Shown in pieces: positions 36,315-46,091 of a DNA stretch of 64,000 nucleotides. The notes beneath the pieces are model-generated. The model ran no database searches and was not told where the DNA came from. It was given only the letters and a program-made list of their open reading frames with translations. The position numbers were made by a program, and so were the translations under genes. Each line of letters begins with the position of its first letter. The first letter of the stretch is position 1. The stretch spans positions 8,531,533 to 8,595,532 of the forward strand of contig OX359282.1 of the NCBI GenBank assembly GCA_947179155.2, read 5' to 3'. The DNA comes from Hedera helix (lineage: Eukaryota; Streptophyta; Magnoliopsida; Apiales; Araliaceae).

Positions 36315-36324
36315 CTATTTATAG
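36315..36324 (-). promoter_or_regulatory. LTR 1 TATA box (minus strand)
   Basis: The minus strand reads GGCTATAAATAGAGGCC, a textbook plant TATA box. Start of transcription is expected about 30 bp downstream, near 36285, giving a U3 of about 1.07 kb. Identical copies lie at 43949-43958 and 51578-51587. Confidence 0.8.
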
Positions 36325-36995
36325 CCAAAAATCTTATCATAACTAAGATTTCCTAATTTAATCCAAACCGTTCATTTCAAGATACTGTTTAATCCATACC
36401 ATTCATTTCATCTTTTAAGATAAACCATTCATTTAAATATCATCTTTTAATTTACATCATCCATTTCAAATTCTATATTATCTTTAATCTATACCATTCA
36501 TTTCATCTTTTAAGATTTCCTTAATCTAAACCATTCATTTAAAGATCATCTTTTAATCTACACCATCCATTTTAAATTCTATATTATCTTTAATCTATAC
36601 CATTCATTTTATATCACCTAACTTTATATTATAAACAAATAACTTTATCAATTCAATTATTCAACAATAATTCACACTTTTCATTATTATGACTAATTGT
36701 TATAAATACAGTGTAGTTGGCTTTCTGAGTTAGATATCAAGTCAATTAATTAATGAAATACAACTGTTTAAATAAAACCATAATAAAGATAACAATAATG
36801 CAGAAAATATGCAAAAGAAAGATTACGTTACTGTGTCATGACAATTATTGATTCAATAATGTGAATTACTGTGCATATGCTACTGTGACAATTATCAATT
36901 TAATAACATGAATTGTTGTGCATGTGACAATAAAGTCAAATATTGTACGATAACCACTTTATAAGTTTAATAATACGAAACACTGTGCAATGTTG

Positions 36996-37062
36996 TGTGT
37001 TACTGTGCAATACCGTGTGCTACTGTGCAATACCGTATGTTACTTGTAATACCGTATGTTAC
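36996..37062 (-). repeat. Short tandem repeat of about 19 bp in LTR U3
   Basis: TACTGTGCAATACCGTGTGC-type units are repeated three to four times upstream of the TATA box. Copies occur at the same place in LTRs 2 and 3. They may act as enhancer-like repeats, but that is only inference. Confidence 0.7.
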
Positions 37063-37352
37063 TATTCTTTTACCACCGGATATTTTAACAATTAAAAGTA
37101 ATAGTACCATTGACCATTTTAAAAATTGTTTATGTCATTTTCTATATCCGACAATTATTCTTTGTGGGGTCCACCAATGATTGGTTCGTACAGCGCCGTC
37201 GTACGAATATTCCCCGACCAAAAGAATATTGTCCGACATAATATAATTTACACATAACATCCTTAACTTTTAATTTTATCAATTTAACCACTTACTGTTT
37301 CATGAAAATATATATGAAAAAATAAATTTTATATTTCATAAAATTCGGGGTC

Positions 37353-38444
37353 TTACAACCTCCCCTCCTTATGAAATTTCGTCCCCGAAATTGACGTACC
37401 TGGTATATCGAAGAGGTAAGGATACTTAGATTTCATCTCAGATTCTAGCTCCCAAGTCATTTCCTCAGTATCTTGGTTCCTCCATAAAACCTTAACTTGA
37501 GGTATAACCTTTGAGCGTAGGATCTGCTCCTTCTTATCTAGGATCTTAACAGGTACCTCCTCGTACGTTAAATCCTCTGCTATAACGTCTGGTTCTAACT
37601 CAATGACGTGGTTTGGGTCCTTCACATATTTACGTAACATAGATATGTGAAAAACGTTATGGATGCGAGACATACTTGGTGGTAGGGCTAGTCTGTAGGC
37701 TACGGTTTCTATTCGATCGAGGATTTCAAATGGGCCAATAAATCGAGGGTTGAGCTTTCCTCTCTTTCCGAATCTCGTAACCCCTTTCCATGGAGAAACA
37801 CGTAAGAATACATGATCTCCGACGTTGAAACTTTCGTCTCTCCGATGAAGATCAGCATAACTCTTTTGTCGTTCTTGTGCGGTCTGTATTCGTTGTCGGA
37901 TCATTTGGATCTTTTCTGTTGTCAAGCGTACCAACTCGGGACCCAACAATTTTGCTTCTCCTACCTCATTCCAACATACTGGAGAGCGGCACTTCCTTCC
38001 ATACAAAGCCTCGAATGGAGCCATGCCTATGCTTGCTTGGTAACTGTTGTTGTAAGAAAATTCCACCAATGGCAAGTACTTATCCCAACTTCCTTTGAAG
38101 TCTAGTGCGCAAAGTCTCAATAGATATTCGAGGGTCTGGATCGTCCTTTCCGATTGTCCGTCCGTTTGAGGATGGTATGCAGAACTAAAACGTAGTTCAG
38201 TGCCCATAGCTTTTTGTAGACTGATCCAAAAGCGTGAAGTGAATCTAGGATCTCGATCAAATACTATGGAAACTGGCATGCTATGCAATCTCACGATCTC
38301 ATTTATGTACATACCGGCAAGACGTTCAAGTGAAAAGTTTTCTCGTATAGGCAAGAAATGAGCGGATTTGGTCAATCTATCTATGGTGACCCAAATTGCA
38401 TCTAAGCCTCGAGAAACCTTGGGAAGACCCGTCACGAAATCCAT
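37353..38444 (-). CDS. Unit A: integrase core plus chromodomain (pol 3' part)
   Basis: A 363-codon frame of a Ty3/gypsy integrase. The catalytic D, D and E of the retroviral integrase core appear in VTIDRLTKSAHF, VFDRDPRF and DGQSERT. A C-terminal chromodomain (VKILDKKEQ, VKVLWRN, MTWELESEM, KYPYLF) places the element among chromoviruses of the Tekay/Del type. The frame is cut from the upstream RT frame by one TAG at 38463-38465, where relatives have Trp. The frame's own stop uses the TAA of the LTR's TGTAA start, so it ends five bases inside LTR 1. Within this segment the frame is intact, but without in-frame pol upstream it would only be made by readthrough or internal initiation. It is retrotransposon DNA, not a host gene. 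Confidence 0.9.
   Translation of the reverse strand: MDFVTGLPKVSRGLDAIWVTIDRLTKSAHFLPIRENFSLERLAGMYINEIVRLHSMPVSIVFDRDPRFTSRFWISLQKAMGTELRFSSAYHPQTDGQSERTIQTLEYLLRLCALDFKGSWDKYLPLVEFSYNNSYQASIGMAPFEALYGRKCRSPVCWNEVGEAKLLGPELVRLTTEKIQMIRQRIQTAQERQKSYADLHRRDESFNVGDHVFLRVSPWKGVTRFGKRGKLNPRFIGPFEILDRIETVAYRLALPPSMSRIHNVFHISMLRKYVKDPNHVIELEPDVIAEDLTYEEVPVKILDKKEQILRSKVIPQVKVLWRNQDTEEMTWELESEMKSKYPYLFDIPGTSISGTKFHKEGRL
37358..37371 (-). other. Polypurine tract of internal unit A
   Basis: On the minus strand AAGGAGGGGAGGT lies immediately before the 3' LTR start TGTAAGACC. This is the position and composition of the plus-strand primer of LTR retroelements. The equivalent in unit B is at 44992-45005. 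Confidence 0.9.
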
Positions 38445-38462
38445 ATTGATGTGTTCCCACTT

Positions 38463-40643
38463 CTATTCGGGAACCTCAAGTGGTTGTAATGGGCCCTTAG
38501 GTACTTGATGCTCTGCCTTGACACGTTGACAAGTTAGGCACCTTGAGATAAATTCTGCAATCTCCCTTTTCATATTGTTCCACCAAAATGTATGTCGAAG
38601 ATCTCGATACATCTTGGTACCTCCTGGGTGGATTGCAAACGGCGTGTTGTGTGCCTCCATCATAATTTTATGCTTCAATTCAGGATCGTTAGGAACACAG
38701 AGTCGAGAGTTGACTCGAAGTATTCCTTTCTCGTCGATTCTTGCTTCGGGAATGGCACCTTCTTGTACTTTCTTTATCATGTTTATCAGTTCCGGATCAG
38801 TAGCTTGAGCAGCTTTAATTTTATCGATTAAAGCTGGTTCTACTCGCACATGAGCAATCTTCGAGTGGGTCCCTGGTGTCTTTAGCTCTATCTCCATCTT
38901 TTGCAAGTCGTACAAAATACACTTTTGTGTTGTCAGCAGTGCACTTGTACTCGCATAAGATCTTCTGCTCAAAGCGTCAGCTACAACGTTCGCCTTTCCC
39001 AGGTGATACTGGATTGTGTGGTCATAATCCTTCAACAGCTCAAGCCAACGTCGTTGTCGCATGTTGAGTTCCTTCTGGGTGAAGAAATACTTGAGACTTT
39101 TATGATCCGTAAAGATATCCACCTTTTCTCCGTACAAGTAGTGTCTCCAGATCTTCAATGCAAAAACGACTGCTGCCAACTCTAGATCATGAGTAGGATA
39201 ATTTTTCTCATAATCTTTGAGTTGTCGAGAGGCATAGGCTATAACCTTTCCATGTTGCATAAGGACACAGCCTAGACCTTTGCCTGAAGCATCGCTATAT
39301 ATGACGAATTCTCCTGATCCTGATGGAATGGTCAGAACAGGAGCTGAAACCAGTCTCCTCTTGAGTTCTTGGAAACTTTTCTCGCATTCCTCGCTCCATA
39401 TGAATTTTGCGCTTTTCCGAGTAAGCTGAGTTAATGGAGTGGCGATTCGAGAAAATCCTTCTACGAATCTCCGATAATAACCAGCTAGGCCCAGAAAACT
39501 TCGGACTTCGGTTACTGTCTTGGGTTGTTCCCAATTTAGTACCGTTTCAATCTTCGCAGGATCGACTGATATTCCTTGACTAGAAATCACATGCCCAAGA
39601 AATGTGACCTCCTCAAGCCAGAACTCACATTTCTTCAACTTGACATATAATTTGTTTTCACGGAGCTTTTGGAGTATCAATCTCAGGTGTTGTTCATGAT
39701 CCTCGCGACTCTTGGAGTATATGAGGATGTCATCAATAAAGACAACCACAAAATGATCCAAATATTCCTTGAATATTCGGTTCATCATGTCCATGAAAGC
39801 TGCAGGAGCATTGGTTACTCCAAAAGGCATGACTAAAAACTCATAATGCCCATAACGAGTTCTGAAAGCAGTCTTTGGAATGTCCTCAACTTTAACCTTT
39901 AACTGATGATATCCAGAACGGAGATCAATCTTTGAGAAATGTTGAGCACCTTGTAATTGATCAAACATGTCATCGATCCGAGGCAACGGGTACCTGTTTT
40001 TGATGGTGACATGGTTCAATTCTCGGTAGTCAATGCACAATCTCATACTCCCGTCTTTCTTCTTCACAAATAGAACAGGAGCACCCCAAGGTGATGCACT
40101 CGGACGAATGAAACCGGTATCCAACAATTCCTGTAGTTGGACTTTTAACTCTTGAAGTTCAATGGGAGCCATTCGGTATGGAGTTTTGGAAATGGGCTTG
40201 GTACCGGGTTCAAGATCAATACAAAATTCAATTTCACGGTTTGGGGGTAAGCCAGAAAGTTCTTCAGGAAAAACGTCAGGAAACTCATTAACAATGGGAA
40301 TATCATTCAAGTTTGATGTATTTTTGTTCAAATCAGTGACATGAGCTAAAAAGGCTTTACATCCGTTTTTCAATAAACGAATGGCTTTATGGCTAGAAAT
40401 AATAGTTATAGATTTCAATGGTTTAGTTGCTTGAATTTGCATGACAGGTTGATTAGGAATATGAAAACTAATAATCTTATGAAAACAATCAATTTTAGCA
40501 TGATGGGTAGTCAACCAATCAATTCCTAAAATCACATCAAATTCATGCATCTCCAAAGAAATAAAGTCAACAAGTAATGTGAGGTTGTTGATTTGAACTA
40601 GGCAAGATTTATAGACAGTTGATGTGATAGCTATTTCTCCCAA
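38463..40643 (-). CDS. Unit A: protease end, reverse transcriptase, RNase H, integrase zinc finger
   Basis: A 726-codon frame. Order: the end of the aspartic protease (FDVILGIDWL, about residues 35-45); RT with WGAPVLFVKKKDGSMRLCID, RTRYGHYEFLVMPFG and the catalytic VVFIDDILIYS (FIDD form of the YxDD box, about residue 300); RNase H (YSDASGKGLG, FTDHKSLKY); and the HHCC zinc-binding finger of integrase (H...H...CLTCQ) near the end. The first codon is TTG, directly after an in-frame TAA (40650-40652), so this is a stop-to-stop piece of a longer pol frame rather than a real start. It ends at the TAG 38463-38465. The domains look intact, but three nonsense codons split the pol reading. Confidence 0.9.
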   Translation of the reverse strand: MGEIAITSTVYKSCLVQINNLTLLVDFISLEMHEFDVILGIDWLTTHHAKIDCFHKIISFHIPNQPVMQIQATKPLKSITIISSHKAIRLLKNGCKAFLAHVTDLNKNTSNLNDIPIVNEFPDVFPEELSGLPPNREIEFCIDLEPGTKPISKTPYRMAPIELQELKVQLQELLDTGFIRPSASPWGAPVLFVKKKDGSMRLCIDYRELNHVTIKNRYPLPRIDDMFDQLQGAQHFSKIDLRSGYHQLKVKVEDIPKTAFRTRYGHYEFLVMPFGVTNAPAAFMDMMNRIFKEYLDHFVVVFIDDILIYSKSREDHEQHLRLILQKLRENKLYVKLKKCEFWLEEVTFLGHVISSQGISVDPAKIETVLNWEQPKTVTEVRSFLGLAGYYRRFVEGFSRIATPLTQLTRKSAKFIWSEECEKSFQELKRRLVSAPVLTIPSGSGEFVIYSDASGKGLGCVLMQHGKVIAYASRQLKDYEKNYPTHDLELAAVVFALKIWRHYLYGEKVDIFTDHKSLKYFFTQKELNMRQRRWLELLKDYDHTIQYHLGKANVVADALSRRSYASTSALLTTQKCILYDLQKMEIELKTPGTHSKIAHVRVEPALIDKIKAAQATDPELINMIKKVQEGAIPEARIDEKGILRVNSRLCVPNDPELKHKIMMEAHNTPFAIHPGGTKMYRDLRHTFWWNNMKREIAEFISRCLTCQRVKAEHQVPKGPLQPLEVPE

Positions 40644-40733
40644 TGGAGTTTAAACTGATAAGTCAAAGTCTAAGTTTTCAGAAGTCAAATTTAAACATTG
40701 AGCACATATAGGTGAGATAAAAAAATGGGTAGA

Positions 40734-41048
40734 TTAAGTATCTAACATGGCATAAACTTCACAAGAATTTATAAATAGCTTACCGATTATCACTTCATTC
40801 GGTTCTTGACTGTTATCGTCAAATCGAATCCCGAGTATTTCATTCGGATCTTCACGTATTTCAACCATGGGAATACCACTGAATAATTTTCTAGCAAATT
40901 GTTTCTCGGATTCATCAACTTCATCAGTAGTAACGTACCAATGGTTTCCATTAAAATAGTATTTTCGATAGACTGCAGTTTCCACGATAGCGACTAACTT
41001 AACCTGAATTCCGCTAAATTGTAATGCCCAAAAGCATAGAAACATCAT
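40734..41048 (-). pseudogene. Unit A: N-terminal part of protease, cut at the active site
   Basis: A 104-codon frame ending in GKLFINSCEVYAMLDT followed by TAA (40734-40736). In Ty3 proteases MLDT is followed by Gly, the DTG catalytic triplet. Here that Gly position is the stop, and the reading continues STHFFISPICAQC in the same frame afterwards. The active protease is therefore lost. The first residues (MMFLCFWALQF) do not look like the family. Unit B has the same lesion at 48363-48365. Confidence 0.8.
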
Positions 41049-41192
41049 TTTTAAATAATCTTGAAAATCATAGCTGGAACACCATAAATCCCAAAGACTG
41101 ATATGAAAAGTCCATATATTTTGATCCTTTGTTATCGAGCATAACCAAGTGATATGATCCTTCCAATTAGTGAGCAGATTAAAGGCAATAAT

Positions 41193-41420
41193 TTATGCAA
41201 GTTCATTACATTCTATAATTGCTTCTAAGAAAGGATCTGGAACGACTGCAATAGAGCTTTCTCCTTCATCCTTACTGGATAGAACACGCATAAATTTTGC
41301 CTTAGGCAAAAGATTCAACTCTGAGTTTGTAGGAAGATTATTCGTCGTCTCTTGATTCGCAGGTACATTTGTTTCGGGCACTCCATTGTTAACTTCCTGA
41401 TTTTTATATGCCATATTCAA
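41193..41420 (-). pseudogene. Unit A: short residual frame in the gag position
   Basis: A 75-codon frame begins about 180 bp after the primer site, where gag should start, and is rich in N, E and P. A complete gag of this element type is several hundred codons with a CCHC zinc knuckle; neither a capsid-like segment nor a knuckle is present between here and the protease. Gag is thus mostly deleted. The start ATG is the first after the leader, but whether it matches the original gag start is uncertain. Confidence 0.5.
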
Positions 41421-41600
41421 CTGTAGTCACAAAATAATTGTTAGTTCAAAGAAACTGACTCATCTCTTCATGTTCCTACATTCAAATCGATTCATTAGAT
41501 AACAAAATCTAATTTAGGTAGGACACACTAGTGATTGATTTTATTCGTCTCTCCCCTCCTAGTTCTAACCCCAGATCTCCATTAAAGACCATATCCCTAA

Positions 41601-41612
41601 GCTCTGATGCCA
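41601..41612 (-). other. Primer binding site of internal unit A
   Basis: On the minus strand TGGCATCAGAGC lies two bases inside the LTR end. It differs by one base from TGGTATCAGAGC, the usual complement to plant initiator Met-tRNA in LTR retrotransposons. Confidence 0.9.
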
Positions 41613-41614
41613 AC

Positions 41615-44600
41615 TGTGACGCCCCCAAATCTAGGCCCACACAGCCCAAACTTGAGTCGTCAAAAGACTACAACAAAATTATTACAAAATAGAATAACGT
41701 TCAACAATACAGTGTATAATAATACACAACTAAGTTTTCATAATTATTGTCACACTATATACAACATGTGAAGACTACAATAGCTATCACTCGGACCGTC
41801 ACTCCATTCCCTTGCTAGACCCGGCTACTCTCTCATCTCCTGTTGAAAAACAATGGAACAAAAGAAAGGGTGAGCTCAAATAGCCCAGTAAAGAATATCA
41901 TGACTAAGATAATGACAAGTAAATTATCGTTAGCCTTCAACAGTTGAGTTCTTGATAGAATACAATAGACTACAAGGTTTGTATCAAAAACTGCAGTTAA
42001 ATTCTTAAACAACGTTCAGATCAATAATAGCAGCGGAATGAGCAATCTATTAGAAGAATAATGCAGACTATAATGTCCACTCGATTCTCCTTATAGGAAA
42101 AACATCATCAACTTTTATCATCTGAAATACCATTAGTCAAGATAATACAGTTCACAGTTCCTGATCATAATCATGCAGATCAACAGTTCATCTTTGCACT
42201 ACGGGCCAAAGACATTCAATATAACACCAACGGTCATGATTATACCAGATTCAGCCTTTGGTCATAATCATACCAAACAACAGTTCATCTTTGCACTACG
42301 GGCCAAAGAGAACATTCACCACGTGTCATAAAAGACACCGAACAGATGTATCGCCTTTAACCTATTATATCGCCTTTAACCTATCATCTGTTCAACAATT
42401 ATATCGCATCTGTGCCCCCGGCCACAGATATTCACAACAACTTGAATTTGGATGATTAGAATGATATAAATGATGAACAGAAGAAACAGGATAAACAATA
42501 AGTATCAGAAGTTTACTTTGTACAGATTCAAATAATGTCCAAATTGTCAACATGATGTGGAGTAAAATTTAAAAATGATATTCAAGATCCACAGTTCAGA
42601 ATAACGGTTACAGTTCAATAGAAAGGTTCACGTAAATAGGATGGTTCAATTGAAATGATGAAGTGCAACTATTATGGAACATATAATATTTTCAGGAATT
42701 ATAGAAGCAATAGTTTCATAATAAGTTTCGATTTAGGTGTATGAAAGAAAATAATATCCCTTACCGTAGCAGGTTTGATTAACAAAAGGTGAAGGAAATT
42801 AATATCCCTTACCATAGTAAGTTTGAATAATGGAAGATGAAAAAGATGGTATCCCTTATGAGTATAAAGGAAAATAATATCACTTACGAATATGAAAGAA
42901 AATGATATTATAAACGAATATGTAATAAAAGTGTCATGTGATAATTCGTGTAAACAAATTATTTCCACAAGAGACAAATAAGAAATGAATACAAAGAGTA
43001 ATTCACCAAACATGCGGTAATCCGCGTAGTCAGGTTATTCTCAGAGATTAATAAGGAATGAATACGAAAGGTTATTCACCAACAGGCGATAATCCGCACC
43101 GTAAGGTTATTCCCACAATTTAATAAAAATTGAATACGAAGAGTCATTCACCAAACAGGCGATAATCCGCACCGTAAGGTTATTCTAAGAGATTAATAAG
43201 GAATGAATACGAAAGGTTATTCACCAACAGGCGATAATCCGCACCGTAAGGTTATTCCCACAATTTAATACATGGAAATAAATGACATATCTTATGAGTA
43301 AGAAAGAAACGATATTATTTTCGAGAATCAAATAATGATAATCCTTTACCGTAGTAAGTTTAAATAATAGAATATGAAAGAAGATGATATTCCTTACCTT
43401 GATATTGTGAAACAAGTTTATAGCCGAACAAATCCTTCCTTGTTTGTAGCAGTAAAGAATCTGACTTTTGAGTCTTCTAGAGTTTTTAAAATCTCTTTAT
43501 GTTTTTAAAATAATGTTACTCTCGGAAAGATAGACGGCATAGACTCAAGAATCACTCAATTCGGAGTTAATATGAATGAGTTATGAATTTTCAAAACTAA
43601 GACTGAAAATAGTGACGAAAATCAGAATAGGTTACGGTTTTTAGTATTTTAAGGCATGAAGATGACTTTAGATGACTTTTCTTCCTTCTTCAAAGTTGTA
43701 GAGGACGAAAAACTGAAGAGACAGACTTTTAATTCATTAAATTCTGACAAATAATGAATTTACTATGATTTTTCGAAAGAGTTACTGTACATAAGAAAAT
43801 TCCACTCGGGAATTCAAAGAAGAATGCAAAAGATTTCAAAACTAGGAATGACTTAAGAACACTTAGAGAAAACTTTCACAAGAAGTATTTAGAGAGAGAA
43901 AGAAAGAACAAGTAAGGAAGTTTATGAAAAATCCTTAAGTTAAGGCCTCTATTTATAGCCAAAAATCTTATCATAACTAAGATTTCCTAATTTAATCCAA
44001 ATCGTTCATTTCAAGATAATGTTTAATCCGTACAATTCATTTCATCTTTTAAGATAAACCATTCATTTAAATATCATCTTTTAATTTACATCATCCATTT
44101 CAAATTCTATATTATCTTTAATCTATACCATTCATTTCATCTTTTAAGATTTCCTTAATCTAAACCATTCATTTAAAGATCATCTTTTAATCTACACCAT
44201 CCATTTTAAATTCTATATTATCTTTAATCTATACCATTCATTTTATATCACCTAACTTTATATTATAAACAAATAACTTTATCAATTCAATTATTCAACA
44301 ATAATTCACACTTTTCATTATTATGACTAATTGTTATAAATACAGTGTAGTTGGCTTTCTGAGTTAGATATCAAGTCAATTAATTAATGAAATACAACTG
44401 TTTAAATAACACCATAATAAAGATAACAATAATGCAGAAAATATGCAAAAGAAAGATTACGTTACTGTGTCATGACAATTATTGATTCAATAATGTGAAT
44501 TACTGTGCATATGCTACTGTGACAATTATCAATTTAATAACATGAATTATTGTGCATGTGACAATAAAGTCAAATATTGTACGATAACCACTTTATAAGT

Positions 44601-44991
44601 TTAATAATACGAAACACTGTGCAATGTTGTGTGTTACTGTGCAATACCGTGTGCTACTGTGCAATACCGTATGTTACTTGTAATACCGTATGTTACTATT
44701 CTTTTACCACCGGATATTTTAACAATTAAAAGTAATAGTACCATTGACCATTTTAAAAATTGTTTATGTCATTTTCTATATCCGACAATTATTTTTTGTG
44801 GGGTCCACCAATGATTGGTTCGTACAGCGCCGTCGTACGAATATTCCCCGACCAAAAGAATATTGTCCGACATAATATAATTTACACATAACATCCTTAA
44901 CTTTTAATTTTATCAATTTAACCACTTACTGTTTCATGAAAATATATATGAAAAAATAAATTTTATATTTCATAAAATTCGGGGTCTTACA
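41615..44991 (-). mobile_element. Chromovirus array LTR 2 (middle LTR, shared)
   Basis: 3377 bp, the same ends and length as LTRs 1 and 3. It serves both as 5' LTR of unit A and 3' LTR of unit B. At nearly all positions where LTRs 1 and 3 differ, it carries the LTR 3 base (for example GGCCCACACAGCC, AAAAGAAAGGG, ATAGCCGAAC). TATA box at 43949-43958. Confidence 0.95.
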
Positions 44992-45085
44992 ACCTCCCCT
45001 CCTTATGAAATTTCGTCCCCGAAATTGACGTACCTGGTATATCGAAGAGGTAAGGATACTTAGATTTCATCTCAGATTCTAGCTC

Positions 45086-46073
45086 CTAAGTCATTTCCTC
45101 AGTATCTTGGTTCCTCCATAAAACCTTAACTTGAGGTATAACCTTTGAGCGTAGGATCTGCTCCTTCTTATCTAGGATCTTAACAGGTACCTCCTCGTAC
45201 GTTAAATCCTCTGCTATAACGTCTGGTTCTAACTCAATGACGTGGTTTGGGTCCTTCACATATTTACGTAACATAGATATGTGAAAAACGTTTGCGAGAC
45301 ATACTTGGTGGTAGGGCTAGTCTGTAGGCTACGGTTTCTATTCGATCGAGGATTTCAAATGGGCCAATAAATCGAGGGTTGAGCTTTCCTCTCTTTCCGA
45401 ATCTCGTAACCCCTTTCCATGGAGAAACACGTAAGAATACATGATCTCCGACGTTGAAACTTTCGTCTCTCCGATGAAGATCAGCATAACTCTTTTGTCG
45501 TTCTTGTGCGGTCTGTATTCGTTGTCGGATCATTTGGATCTTTTCTGTTGTCAAGCGTACCAACTCGGGACCCAACAATTTTGCTTCTCCTACCTCATTC
45601 CAACATACTGGAGAGCGGCACTTCCTTCCATACAAAGCCTCGAATGGAGCCATGCCTATGCTTGCTTGGTAACTGTTGTTGTAAGAAAATTCCACCAATG
45701 GCAAGTACTTATCCCAACTTCCTTTGAAGTCTAGTGCGCAAAGTCTCAATAGATATTCGAGGGTCTGGATCGTCCTTTCCGATTGTCCGTCCGTTTGAGG
45801 ATGGTATGCAGAACTAAAACGTAGTTCAGTGCCCATAGCTTTTTGTAGACTGATCCAAAAGCGTGAAGTGAATCTAGGATCTCGATCAAATACTATGGAA
45901 ACTGGCATGCTATGCAATCTCACGATCTCATTTATGTACATACCGGCAAGACGTTCAAGTGAAAAGTTTTCTCGTATAGGCAAGAAATGAGCGGATTTGG
46001 TCAATCTATCTATGGTGACCCAAATTGCATCTAAGCCTCGAGAAACCTTGGGAAGACCCGTCACGAAATCCAT
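45086..46073 (-). pseudogene. Unit B: integrase/chromodomain, frameshifted and truncated
   Basis: The 269-codon integrase frame (46073-45264) has the same D, D, E core as unit A but shifts frame at the five-base deletion near 45292, after MSRKRF. The chromodomain continues in another frame (45274-45086) and stops at TAG 45086-45088, where unit A has Trp (MTWELES becomes MT-stop). Unit B is therefore more damaged than unit A. Confidence 0.9.
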
Positions 46074-46091
46074 ATTGATGTGTTCCCACTT

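Larger units (their letters stand above)
33981..37357 (-). mobile_element. Chromovirus array LTR 1 (outer 3' LTR in element sense)
   Basis: A 3377-bp LTR, TGTGACGCCC...GGTCTTACA on the + strand. It is preceded by ATTTA (33976-33980), which recurs after the array at 52621-52625. It lies next to the polypurine tract of internal unit A, so it is the 3' LTR of the minus-strand element. By eye it differs from the right-hand LTR at about two dozen positions. The 104-, 64- and 61-codon frames inside it recur in all three LTRs only because the LTRs are near-identical; I do not regard them as genes. Confidence 0.95.

Noticed and set aside
38463..40643. Treating the pol frame as a host gene with a genuine start at 40643
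   Set aside because: The first codon is TTG directly after an in-frame stop, and upstream sequence continues the protease reading. It is a fragment of retrotransposon pol.
42790..43280. Possible CRISPR-like array in the LTR repeats
   Set aside because: The units are direct 72-bp tandem copies with no unique spacers, in a plant retrotransposon LTR.
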